Of a stretch of 64,000 nt of DNA, positions 43,054-51,018 are shown piece by piece (the first letter of the stretch is position 1; every line of letters starts with the position of its first letter). The notes under the pieces are model-generated. The model saw only the letters and a list, made by a program, of their open reading frames with translations. It ran no database searches and had not been told where the DNA came from. Origin of the DNA: Nocardioides sp. Soil797 (GTDB lineage: Bacteria; Actinomycetota; Actinomycetes; Propionibacteriales; Nocardioidaceae); contig LMSR01000001.1 in assembly GCA_001429555.1 (NCBI GenBank), forward strand, positions 33,191 to 97,190. The letters are read 5' to 3'. The position numbers and the translations under genes were made by a program.

Positions 43054-44631
43054 GTGCCCCAGTCGAGCAACGTGCGCAAGGGTGGCGACGGCCGTCTCAC
43101 CATGGCCCTCGATCCCCAGGACCAGGGTCCTCAGGACGCCTGTGGCGTCTTCGGCGTCTGGGCCCCCGGGGAAGACGTCGCCAAGCTCACCTACTACGGC
43201 ATCTTCGCGCTGCAGCACCGTGGGCAGGAGTCGGCCGGCATCGCGGTCAGCAACGGCCGCCAGATCCTGGTCTACAAGGACATGGGCCTCGTCTCCCAGG
43301 TCTTCGACGAGTCGACCCTCGAGGCGCTCAAGGGGCACCTGGCCATCGGTCACTGCCGCTACTCCACCACCGGTGCCAGCACCTGGCACAACGCGCAGCC
43401 GACCTTCCAGCCGACGGCGCAGGGGTCGATCGCCCTCGCCCACAACGGCAACCTGACCAACACCGCCGACCTGGCGCGACAGGTCGACGACCTGGCCGCG
43501 CTCGACGGCGAGCTCGACCTGCACGTGCGTGAGCCCGACGCGGCCACCAACGACACCAGCGTGGTCACCGCCCTCCTCGCCCACCACCCCGACAGCACCG
43601 TCGAGGAGAAGGCGATGGAGCTGCTGCCCCAGGTCAAGGGCGCGTTCTGCTTCGTCTGGATGGACGAGAACACCCTCTACGCCGCCCGCGACCCGCAGGG
43701 CATCCGTCCGTTGGTGCTGGGACGTCTCGAGCGCGGCTGGGTGGTGGCCTCCGAGACCGCGGCCCTTGACATCGTCGGTGCCTCGTTCATCCGCGAGATC
43801 GAGCCCGGCGAGATGGTGATCATCGACGAGGACGGCCTGCGCTCGCGCACCTTCGCGGAGGCGGCTCCCAAGCACTGCCTCTTCGAGTTCGTCTACCTGG
43901 CCCGCCCCGACACCCTGATGGTCGACAAGCGGGTGCACAGCGTCCGCGTGGAGATCGGTCGCCGACTTGCCCGGGACTTCCCAGCCGACGCCGACCTGGT
44001 GATCCCGGTGCCCGAGTCCGGCACTCCGTCCGCGATCGGCTTCGCCGAGGAGTCCGGCATCCCGTACGGCGTCGGGCTGGTCAAGAACTCCTACGTCGGG
44101 CGCACCTTCATCCAGCCGAGCCAGACCATCCGCCAGCTCGGCATCCGGCTCAAGCTGAACCCGCTGCGCGACATCATCGAGGGCAAGCGTCTCGTCGTCG
44201 TCGACGACTCGATCGTGCGCGGCAACACCCAGCGGGCGTTGATCCGGATGCTCCGTGAGGCCGGTGCCAAGGAGGTGCACGTGCGCATCTCGAGCCCGCC
44301 GGTGAAGTGGCCGTGCTTCTACGGCATCGACTTCGCCACCCGGGCCGAGCTGATCGCCAACGGCCTCTCCACCGACGAGATCTGTCGCTCGATCGACGCC
44401 GACTCCTTGGCCTACATCGGGCTCGAGGAACTGGTCGAGGCCACCGAGGTGCCGATGGACAACCTGTGCCGGGCCTGCTTCGACGGCACCTACCCGGTGC
44501 CGTTGCCCGACCCCGAGCACCTCGGCAAGAGCCTCCTCGAGAAGTCGGTCCTGCCGATCGAGGTGGAGGCCGAGGGGCTGGCCACGTCGCTGAGCGGCTT
44601 CGGCGCCAACGACTCCCTCGGCCGGCCCTGA
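43054..44631 (+). CDS. purF: Amidophosphoribosyltransferase
   Basis: 525 residues. First committed step of purine synthesis: PRPP + Gln to phosphoribosylamine. The nucleophile is Cys30 in DACGVFGV, preceded by a 29-residue segment that would be a removable propeptide. PRPP loop VVVDDSIVRGNT is present, and cysteines in APKHCLFEF, KWPCFYGI and LCRACFDG fit the 4Fe-4S cluster of Bacillus-type PurF. GTG 43054 has TAGACT exactly 7 nt upstream (43041-43046), a leaderless start. Forty-six bp upstream of purM. Confidence 0.97.
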   Translation: MPQSSNVRKGGDGRLTMALDPQDQGPQDACGVFGVWAPGEDVAKLTYYGIFALQHRGQESAGIAVSNGRQILVYKDMGLVSQVFDESTLEALKGHLAIGHCRYSTTGASTWHNAQPTFQPTAQGSIALAHNGNLTNTADLARQVDDLAALDGELDLHVREPDAATNDTSVVTALLAHHPDSTVEEKAMELLPQVKGAFCFVWMDENTLYAARDPQGIRPLVLGRLERGWVVASETAALDIVGASFIREIEPGEMVIIDEDGLRSRTFAEAAPKHCLFEFVYLARPDTLMVDKRVHSVRVEIGRRLARDFPADADLVIPVPESGTPSAIGFAEESGIPYGVGLVKNSYVGRTFIQPSQTIRQLGIRLKLNPLRDIIEGKRLVVVDDSIVRGNTQRALIRMLREAGAKEVHVRISSPPVKWPCFYGIDFATRAELIANGLSTDEICRSIDADSLAYIGLEELVEATEVPMDNLCRACFDGTYPVPLPDPEHLGKSLLEKSVLPIEVEAEGLATSLSGFGANDSLGRP

Positions 44632-44677
44632 CCTCCCGACGTACGCCGTCCCGTTCGCACAACCCAGAGGAACCCAC

Positions 44678-45778
44678 GTGACCGAGCAGCCCACTGTCCA
44701 GCCCAATGACGGGACCAGTGACGGGCCCACTCGCGGGGCCTACGCGGAGGCGGGTGTCTCGATCGAGGCCGCCGACCTGGCCATCGAGCTGATGAAGGGT
44801 TCGATCGAGAAGGCGCGACGCCCCGAGATGATCGGCGGACTCGGTGGGTTCGCCGGGCTCTTCGACGCCTCTGCCCTGCTGCGCTACGAGCGCCCGCTGC
44901 TGGCCACCTCGACCGACGGTGTCGGCACGAAGGTGGCCATCGCCCAAGCGATGGACAAGCACGACACGATCGGCTTCGACCTGGTCGGCATGGTCGTCGA
45001 CGACCTGGTGGTCTGCGGCGCCGAGCCGCTGTTCATGACCGACTACATCGCCACCGGCAAGGTCATCCCCGAGCGGATCGCGGCCATCGTGCAGGGCATT
45101 GCCGAGGCCTGCGTCGAGGCCGGCTGCGCCCTCGTGGGTGGCGAGACCGCCGAACACCCCGGACTCCTCGACCCCGACGAGTACGACGTCGCCGGCGCGA
45201 CCACCGGCGTGGTCGAGGCCTCGAAGCTGCTCGGCCCCGGCCGGGTGCGTCCTGGTGACGCCGTGATCGCGATGGAGGCCTCCGGGCTGCACTCCAACGG
45301 CTACTCGCTGGTGCGTCACGTGCTGCTCAACACCGCAGGCATGTCGCTCGATGCACACGTCGACGAGCTCGGCCGCACCCTCGGTGAGGAGTTGCTCGAG
45401 CCGACCCGCATCTATGCCAAGGCCTGCCTCGCCCTGGCCGAGGAGACCGCGACCCACGCGATGTCCCACGTGACCGGTGGCGGGCTGGCTGCCAACCTCG
45501 AGCGGGTCATGCCTGAGGAGCTCGGCGCCACCCTGGACCGCGCCACCTGGACGCCACAACCGATCTTCGACCTGGTCCGCCGGGTCGGCGACGTGGCCCA
45601 GGCCGACCTCGAGCAGACCCTCAACTGCGGTGTCGGGATGGTCTCCCTGACCGCCCCCGACGACGCCGACAAGGCGATCGAGGTGCTCGGCAGGTTCGGG
45701 ATCAGGGCCTGGGTGACCGGCACCGTGGCCCCCGGTGACGGCTCCGTGGAGCTGGTCGGGCAACACGCCGGTTGGTGA
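44678..45778 (+). CDS. purM: AIR synthetase
   Basis: 366 residues. Closes the imidazole ring of FGAM using ATP. Family features: YAEAGVSIEAADLAIELMKGSI start, TSTDGVGTKVAIA, FDLVGMVVDDLVVCGAEPLFMTDYIATG and GGGLAANLERVMPE. GTG 44678 has AGAGGA upstream. Order purF-purM-DUF3073-vdh-bldC reproduces the neighbourhood known from Streptomyces. Confidence 0.97.
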   Translation: MTEQPTVQPNDGTSDGPTRGAYAEAGVSIEAADLAIELMKGSIEKARRPEMIGGLGGFAGLFDASALLRYERPLLATSTDGVGTKVAIAQAMDKHDTIGFDLVGMVVDDLVVCGAEPLFMTDYIATGKVIPERIAAIVQGIAEACVEAGCALVGGETAEHPGLLDPDEYDVAGATTGVVEASKLLGPGRVRPGDAVIAMEASGLHSNGYSLVRHVLLNTAGMSLDAHVDELGRTLGEELLEPTRIYAKACLALAEETATHAMSHVTGGGLAANLERVMPEELGATLDRATWTPQPIFDLVRRVGDVAQADLEQTLNCGVGMVSLTAPDDADKAIEVLGRFGIRAWVTGTVAPGDGSVELVGQHAGW

Positions 45779-45852
45779 GGTCGCCCACCTCGGTGTGCGG
45801 GAACACCCACCTCTCGGGTAGCGTTGTCCCTACGAGACATACACCAAGGAGT

Positions 45853-45884
45853 CCGGGTTCCTCGGCACACGTGCCGAGCCCCGG
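45853..45884 (+). promoter_or_regulatory. 5' UTR hairpin ahead of the DUF3073 gene
   Basis: CCGGG...CCCGG encloses CTCGGCA-CACG-TGCCGAG. It lies in an ~85-nt leader that would start after a TAGCGT hexamer at 45819-45824. Position between promoter and Shine-Dalgarno suggests mRNA stabilisation or attenuation; no known riboswitch class recognised. Confidence 0.5.
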
Positions 45885-45909
45885 CCAAGCGCGCGAAGGG
45901 GTCGATCCT

Positions 45910-46101
45910 ATGGGACGCGGCCGGGCCAAGGCCAAGCAGACCAAGGTCGCACGCGACCTGAAGTACCGCACTCACGAGACGGACTTCGGGGCGCTCGCCC
46001 AGGAACTGCACGGAACCTCTGGGGCGAGCACCCAGAATGAGTCGTCCGGCGAGGACGATCGTGACGGCTGGTCGGACTACTCCGACCCGCAGCGAGACTG
46101 A
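45910..46101 (+). CDS. DUF3073 family protein
   Basis: 63 residues. The invariant start MGRGRAKAKQTKVARDLKY identifies this small basic actinobacterial family; the C-terminus is acidic and Ser/Asp-rich. Function unknown. ATG 45910 with GAAGGGG 7-10 nt upstream. Conserved location after purM. Confidence 0.93.
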   Translation: MGRGRAKAKQTKVARDLKYRTHETDFGALAQELHGTSGASTQNESSGEDDRDGWSDYSDPQRD

Positions 46102-46115
46102 CGCACCGCACCTGA

Positions 46116-46161
46116 GTCGAGTGCTCGGATGGCCGCCCATGCGACCACCCGAGCACTCGAC
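46116..46161. terminator. Bidirectional terminator between DUF3073 and vdh
   Basis: 13-bp perfect arms (GTCGAGTGCTCGG at 46116-46128 with 46149-46161) around a 20-nt loop, between convergent genes. Confidence 0.75.
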
Positions 46162-46183
46162 GCGTGCTCACGTCAGCTCGGGC

Positions 46184-47257
46184 TCATGAGAGCCAGAGGC
46201 CACGCAGACGACCGACGTCGCGCATGCGGCGCTCGGCCAGGCGGTCGGCAGCGATCGCCGGGGGTACGTCGTCGACGCGTGCGGTCTCGAAGACCGCACG
46301 GGTGGTCTCGAAGATGCCGGTGGCGCGCTGTTGCGCGCGCTCGAACGAGAACCCTTCGAGCTCGTCGGCGACCTGGATGAGGCCGCCTGCGTTGACGCAG
46401 TAGTCGGGTGCGTAGAGCACTCCGCGATCGGCCATCGCCTTTTCCACGCCGGCGTGGGCGAGCTGGTTGTTGGCGGCACCGCAGACGATCTTGGCCGACA
46501 GCACCTCGAGCACGTCGTCGGTGATCGCCCCGCCCAGGGCGCAGGGCGCGTAGACGTCGAGCTGTGAGGCGACCAGGGCCTCGGTCGAGTCGACGACCTG
46601 CACGGCCGGGAACTCGTCGCGGATCCGGTCGAGGGCAGGCTGCCAGACGTCGGTGACGATGACGGACGCACCGTCCTCGACCAGGTGACGCACCAGGTGG
46701 TGGCCGACCTTGCCGACCCCGGCGACGCCGACGGTGCGGCCCTCGAGGGTGGGCTTGCCCCACAGCGTGTCGGCGGCCGCCCGCATGCCCTGGAACACGC
46801 CGTACGCCGTCAGGACGGAACTGTCGCCGGCTCCGCCGTGGGCCACGGTGCGACCGGTGACGTAGGAGCACTCGCGGGCGATGTCGTCCATGTCGACCGA
46901 GAAGGTGCCGACGTCGCAGGCGGTGTAGTAGCGCCCGTTGAGCGACTCGACGAAACGGCCGTAGGCACGCAGCAGGGTCTCGTTCTTGTCGACGTTGGGG
47001 TCGCCGATGATCACGGCCTTGCCGCCGCCGAGGTCGAGTCCGGCCAGGGCCGCCTTGTAGGACATCCCGCGCGAGAGGTTGAGCACGTCGCCCAGCGCGT
47101 CATCGGTGCTGGCGTAGGGATAGAAGCGGGTGCCACCCAGGGCCGGGCCGAGGGCGGTGGAGTGGATCGCGATGATGGCCTTGAGACCGCTGGCCTCGTC
47201 GTGGCAGAAGACAACCTGTTCGTGCTCGGTGTCGAACACGTCGGCGGGAGTGGTCAC
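46184..47257 (-). CDS. vdh: Valine/leucine-type amino acid dehydrogenase
   Basis: 357 residues, Glu/Leu/Phe/Val dehydrogenase family. NAD-dependent oxidative deamination of branched-chain amino acids. GGTRFYPY, the catalytic-lysine loop DLGGGKAVI, and the Rossmann motif [11 protein letters not shown] are evident; CGAANNQL and [11 protein letters not shown] follow. GTG 47257 has AAAGG upstream. Same place relative to bldC as Streptomyces vdh, on which the symbol rests. Divergent from bldC. Confidence 0.92.
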   Translation of the reverse strand: MTTPADVFDTEHEQVVFCHDEASGLKAIIAIHSTALGPALGGTRFYPYASTDDALGDVLNLSRGMSYKAALAGLDLGGGKAVIIGDPNVDKNETLLRAYGRFVESLNGRYYTACDVGTFSVDMDDIARECSYVTGRTVAHGGAGDSSVLTAYGVFQGMRAAADTLWGKPTLEGRTVGVAGVGKVGHHLVRHLVEDGASVIVTDVWQPALDRIRDEFPAVQVVDSTEALVASQLDVYAPCALGGAITDDVLEVLSAKIVCGAANNQLAHAGVEKAMADRGVLYAPDYCVNAGGLIQVADELEGFSFERAQQRATGIFETTRAVFETARVDDVPPAIAADRLAERRMRDVGRLRGLWLS

Positions 47258-47460
47258 GGATGGCGACCTTTCTGTGAGGGAGCCACTGAGGTGGTGCGGC
47301 TCCGGATGGGCAGGCCCACAGGGGTGACGTGGGTCTCATGACCAGCCTAGTGATGCTCCGACGTTCCGCGTAACTCGCGGTGTTCCTCGGCTTGGGAGAG
47401 AACGCTTGGCTATGGCAAACTCCTTCATGAATCGGACATTTCCCGCTCGAAAGAGGTTTC

Positions 47461-47655
47461 ATGAACTCCCCCCATCCGGACGCGGAGAACCTGCTCACGC
47501 CGTCCGAGGTCGCCGCACTCTTCCGTGTCGATCCGAAGACCGTGACGCGCTGGGCGAAGGCCGGCAAGATCGGCTCGATCCGCACCTTGGGCGGTCACCG
47601 TCGGTTCCGGGAGTCCGAAGTCATGGACCTGCTCGGCGGTAGCGGCGGCGAGTGA
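47461..47655 (+). CDS. bldC: BldC-family MerR-like DNA-binding regulator
   Basis: 64 residues. LLTPSEVAALFRVDPKTVTRWAKAGKIGSIRTLGGHRRFRESEV is almost identical to Streptomyces BldC, which binds direct repeats and holds back development. No effector domain. AAGAGG precedes ATG 47461. In its 203-bp upstream region two TTCATGAA palindromes (47424-47431 and 47458-47465) lie 34 bp apart, the second over the start codon. In a non-sporulating nocardioform it probably has a general regulatory role (inference). Confidence 0.94.
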   Translation: MNSPHPDAENLLTPSEVAALFRVDPKTVTRWAKAGKIGSIRTLGGHRRFRESEVMDLLGGSGGE

Positions 47656-47682
47656 CGTCAACCCCGACCCCGGGGTGGCCGC

Positions 47683-48144
47683 TCAGGCGTCGGTGCCGGT
47701 GTTGCGGATCAGTTGCTGCAGAACCCGCACGGTGGTGACGTAGTCAGCGTCGTCGATCCCAGCGTGGATGGCATCCCGAATTGCTGGGGCGTTGTGCTGC
47801 AGGTCCACGCGGGCCGCCTCGCCCTCCTCGGTGAGCCACAGCCGCCCCTCCGCGTCCCGGCTCAGCCAGCCACGCTCCACGAGTGCCTCCGACTCCACGA
47901 CAAGGTCGTCCTCGGGACGGAGGTACGAGGACATCGCTTCGCGCAGCTGGGGCACGGTCATCCCCGCGCCGTCCGGTGAGATGTCGTTCGCCGAGAGATT
48001 GCGCAGCAGCCAGAACTGGGGCTGGGTGTAACCCAGCTCCGCCTGTCGGGCACGGGTGAACCTGATCACCGCCTCGTAGGCGACTCCGGTCCAGTAGGCG
48101 GCCGGCTGATTGGCAAGTTCGGTGTCGGACATCTGAGTCGGCAT
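47683..48144 (-). CDS. MarR-family transcriptional regulator
   Basis: 153 residues. Winged helix of MarR type: YTQPQFWLLRNLS, MTVPQLREAMSSYLRPEDDLVVESEALVERGWLSRDAEGRLWLTEEGE. ATG 48144 is preceded by AAGGGAG at 6 nt. No divergent partner gene; its likely operator ACTTAA-N7-TTGAAGT lies upstream. Ligand unknown. Confidence 0.88.
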   Translation of the reverse strand: MPTQMSDTELANQPAAYWTGVAYEAVIRFTRARQAELGYTQPQFWLLRNLSANDISPDGAGMTVPQLREAMSSYLRPEDDLVVESEALVERGWLSRDAEGRLWLTEEGEAARVDLQHNAPAIRDAIHAGIDDADYVTTVRVLQQLIRNTGTDA

Positions 48145-48207
48145 CGGGGACTCCCTTGGAAGTTCGGTTCCGGGCCGACGTGTGCGGCCCCGTGAGCGAA
48201 CGGTAGA

Positions 48208-48227
48208 ACTTAAAGCTCGGTTGAAGT
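48208..48227. promoter_or_regulatory. Candidate MarR operator
   Basis: Imperfect palindrome ACTTAA-N7-TTGAAGT, 64 bp upstream of the MarR gene, in an otherwise GC-rich context. Size and AT-content fit MarR-type autoregulatory sites; assignment is inference. Confidence 0.4.
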
Positions 48228-48238
48228 CAAGGAAGGAC

Positions 48239-49261
48239 TCAGCGCACCAGCTGCGTGATGCCGTAGGCCGCGCCGAAGCTGGCGGCCAGCACGAGCACGC
48301 ACACCAGGGCCAGCAGCAGGCCGTTGAGGCGAGGTGAGGCAGCGCCGGGCGACGTACTCGATGCCGCAGGTGGCCCGGCGGTGCGCGCCGCCACCGGCCG
48401 CTGCACGGTGGACCCGTCGGGCGGCGACCCCGCCAGTGCTGCGTCGAGGGCTGTGGTGAAGGCCTCGACACTGGGCCAACGGTCCTCGGCCTGCGGTTGC
48501 AGGGCCCGCGCCAGTACGTCGTCCACGGCGACGGGCAGCGGTGCCAGCGACGAGGCGGGCGGTGGGAGTCGGGCGTCGATGAGGTCGGCGATGCCGCCCT
48601 CGCGGGCCAGCGTCCCGGTCAGCATCTGGTAGGTGACCGCGCCGAGCGCGTGCACGTCGGCGCGCAGGTCCAGCGGGTCGCCGGTGGCCTGCTCGGGCGC
48701 CATGTAGGCGGGGGTGCCGACCACCTGGGTCAACCCGCTGGCATGCAGCATCGCCTTGGCCACGCCGAGGTCGGCGACCATCAGCTTGGTCGCCTCACCC
48801 CGTGAGGCCAGCAGCAGGTTCTGCGGCTTGATGTCGCGGTGGATGACGCCATGGCTGTGGAGGACACCGAGGCCGAGCGCGGCCTGGCCGACCAGGTCGC
48901 GCACCGTCGTCGTGGGCAACGGCCTGCCGTCGTCGAGGATGCCCGCCAGGGAGCCCCGGTCGGCGTACGACATGACGAAGTACGGCGTGCCGTCGGTCTC
49001 GCCGATGTCGTAGACGCGGACCACGTGGTCGGAGTCGGCGCGGCGCAGGATGCGCGCCTCCTCGAGGAAGCGCTCACGGATGTCGTAGCGCTGGGCCCAG
49101 TTCTCCGCGAGCGCCTTCACGGCGACGTCGGACTCGAGCTCTTCGTCGTGGTACAGCCAGACGGTGGCGAACCCACCGACCCCGATGCGGTCCACCCGCT
49201 GGAGTCGACCGAGACGCTCTGGCAGGGACACGGTGGGTATTGTGCCGCACGGAGCATCCAT
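48239..49261 (-). CDS. Ser/Thr protein kinase with C-terminal membrane anchor
   Basis: 340 residues. Kinase core: GVGGFATVWL, Lys in DVAVKAL, HRDIKPQN, metal-binding DLG instead of the usual DFG, and APEQ. A ~50-residue Ala/Pro/Ser linker leads to one helix near the C-terminus (LLLALVCVLVLAASFGAAYGI) with only a few residues outside, so there is no sensor domain. Start ATG 49261 has AAGG 3 nt upstream; GTG 49231 is an alternative. Divergent from an ECF sigma factor by 20 bp, which suggests joint function. Confidence 0.9.
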   Translation of the reverse strand: MDAPCGTIPTVSLPERLGRLQRVDRIGVGGFATVWLYHDEELESDVAVKALAENWAQRYDIRERFLEEARILRRADSDHVVRVYDIGETDGTPYFVMSYADRGSLAGILDDGRPLPTTTVRDLVGQAALGLGVLHSHGVIHRDIKPQNLLLASRGEATKLMVADLGVAKAMLHASGLTQVVGTPAYMAPEQATGDPLDLRADVHALGAVTYQMLTGTLAREGGIADLIDARLPPPASSLAPLPVAVDDVLARALQPQAEDRWPSVEAFTTALDAALAGSPPDGSTVQRPVAARTAGPPAASSTSPGAASPRLNGLLLALVCVLVLAASFGAAYGITQLVR

Positions 49262-49281
49262 GAGCCTTCAGGGGGAACTGC

Positions 49282-49842
49282 ATGTCCTTGTCCACGCCCG
49301 AACCGGCCGACCTCGAGGAGCTCGCCGCGCGCGCGGCCGCGGGCGACCGTGAGGCGCTCGAGGACGTCCTCGCCGCGGTGCAGCCACGCGTACGCCGCAT
49401 CTGTGGACGGATGCTGCTGCACCCGCAGGACGCCGAGGAGGCCGCCCAGGACGTGTTGCTCCTGGTGGCCACGAAGATCAACCAGTTCGACGGACGCAGC
49501 AAGTTCACCACCTGGCTGCACGCGGTGGCCTCGAACAGCGCCCGGTCGACGTACCGCTCGCTGAAGCGCCGGGCCGCCGAGCGACCCACCGACGAGCTGC
49601 CGGTCCATGCCGACCCACGCACGACCAGCGTGATCGCGGGCAGCCGGCTCGACCTGCTCGAGGCGCTCGAGGTGCTGGGTGCCAGCCACCCCGAGCTGGT
49701 GGAGCCGCTGGTGCTGCGTGACGTGCAGGAGCTCGACTACAACGAGATCTCGCGGCTGCTGGACACCCCGCTGGGCACGATCAAGTCGCGCATCCACCAG
49801 GCCCGCAAGGCGGTTCGTCCTCTGCTGCGCACCGAGGGCTGA
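49282..49842 (+). CDS. ECF-type RNA polymerase sigma factor
   Basis: 186 residues. Region 2 RRICGRMLLHPQDAEEAAQDVLLLVATKINQFDGRSKFTTWLHAVASN and region 4 LVLRDVQELDYNEISRLLDTPLGTIKSRIHQARKAVR are complete. No anti-sigma gene follows; the divergent kinase 20 bp away is the only signalling partner nearby. AGGGGG precedes ATG 49282. Regulation by phosphorylation would be an attractive but unproven idea. Confidence 0.92.
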   Translation: MSLSTPEPADLEELAARAAAGDREALEDVLAAVQPRVRRICGRMLLHPQDAEEAAQDVLLLVATKINQFDGRSKFTTWLHAVASNSARSTYRSLKRRAAERPTDELPVHADPRTTSVIAGSRLDLLEALEVLGASHPELVEPLVLRDVQELDYNEISRLLDTPLGTIKSRIHQARKAVRPLLRTEG

Positions 49843-49851
49843 GCCAGACGG

Positions 49852-51018
49852 TCAGTGGCCGACGAACATGTTGTCGTCGGACTCGACCTCGACCTCGCAC
49901 TTGCCGGAGAGGTTGCAACGGTAGATCACGCCGCCGTTGAAGTCGGCGTCCTTGTAGCCATCGACGAACACACTGTCGTCGTCGGCCCAGACCGCGTCCT
50001 TGGTGAACTCCGGGGCCGAGAAGCCCTGGACCTTCTTGCCGGTGTCGGCATCGAGGATGGCGAAGGCGCCGGGGCCGAATCCGTCGGTGCGCGCGGGAAC
50101 CGCGAGCAGGCGGGTGCCGTCGGGACTGAACTTGGGGCCCTGGGCGGAGTAGCCGTTGAACTTGCACTGGGTCCACCAGTCGTCACCGGTCGTCGTGCCG
50201 CCGGTGAGACAGCCGACGTCGTCGGAGTTGGGAGCGCCCAGGGTCTGAGCGGTCATCCGGTCACCGGTGGGTCCGGTGTTGGGCGAGATCAGGTCTTCAG
50301 CGATGAGGGTGAACCCACCTGCGCCGTAGGACGCCCACTGGAGGAGCTGTGGGTGCTCGTCGGTGTCCCACCGGATCACCACGTCGTCCTCGACGAACCC
50401 GGCGGAGGCACTCGCATAGCCGGGCCGCTTGGGGTTCAGCTCATTGACCACCTTCCCCGATCGGGCATCACGGATCTGGTAGCCGAGCGGGTCCTCCAGG
50501 TCGTTGGTCTCGGCCGCAGGGGCGGATTCCCACAGGGCGACGATCGAGTCGCCGTCGTCGTTGACGTCCCAGGTGCCGAGCATGGTGCCGACCCTGGTGG
50601 TCTTCCCGGAGGAGTCGACGAAGGTGGCGTTGAACTCGGCGTCCTGGGATCCCGTGCGTTCGACGACCAGCCAGCCGCCGGAGACCCGCTGGAGGTCCTG
50701 CACGTCGCCGATCCGGAAGCCGGACACGGAGACCTCGGTGTCGCCGTCGTGGATGGTGCCGCCCTCCATGTAGAGCAGCTCGCCGTCGTTCGTCGTGGGC
50801 TCGTCGGTCTCCGAAGGGGTCGAGGTCGGCTCGGTCGACTTCTTCGGCTTGCCCGACTCGGACTCGTCCGCGGAGGGCGAGCCCGAGCTGCTGCTGTGGG
50901 CGGCCGGCCGGTCATCGCCGTGGTCTGACTCGAAGACGCCCGAGGTCGCGGCGTACGTGCCACCGACCGTGCCGAGTACGGCGGCCGAGGCAACGGCCGT
51001 CACAGCGATGCGGTTCAT
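49852..51018 (-). CDS. Secreted beta-propeller-like protein
   Basis: 388 residues. Signal peptide (AVTAVASAAVLGTVGGTYA), a Ser/Glu/Pro/Thr-rich linker (~30-80), then repeats of strands with GKTTRVG, RSGKVVNEL, FSPDGTRLLAV and DADTGKKVQGF that look like PQQ/WD-type blades. No catalytic motif recognised. Its start overlaps the upstream gene's stop by 4 bp (ATGA), placing both in one operon. Confidence 0.78.
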   Translation of the reverse strand: MNRIAVTAVASAAVLGTVGGTYAATSGVFESDHGDDRPAAHSSSSGSPSADESESGKPKKSTEPTSTPSETDEPTTNDGELLYMEGGTIHDGDTEVSVSGFRIGDVQDLQRVSGGWLVVERTGSQDAEFNATFVDSSGKTTRVGTMLGTWDVNDDGDSIVALWESAPAAETNDLEDPLGYQIRDARSGKVVNELNPKRPGYASASAGFVEDDVVIRWDTDEHPQLLQWASYGAGGFTLIAEDLISPNTGPTGDRMTAQTLGAPNSDDVGCLTGGTTTGDDWWTQCKFNGYSAQGPKFSPDGTRLLAVPARTDGFGPGAFAILDADTGKKVQGFSAPEFTKDAVWADDDSVFVDGYKDADFNGGVIYRCNLSGKCEVEVESDDNMFVGH

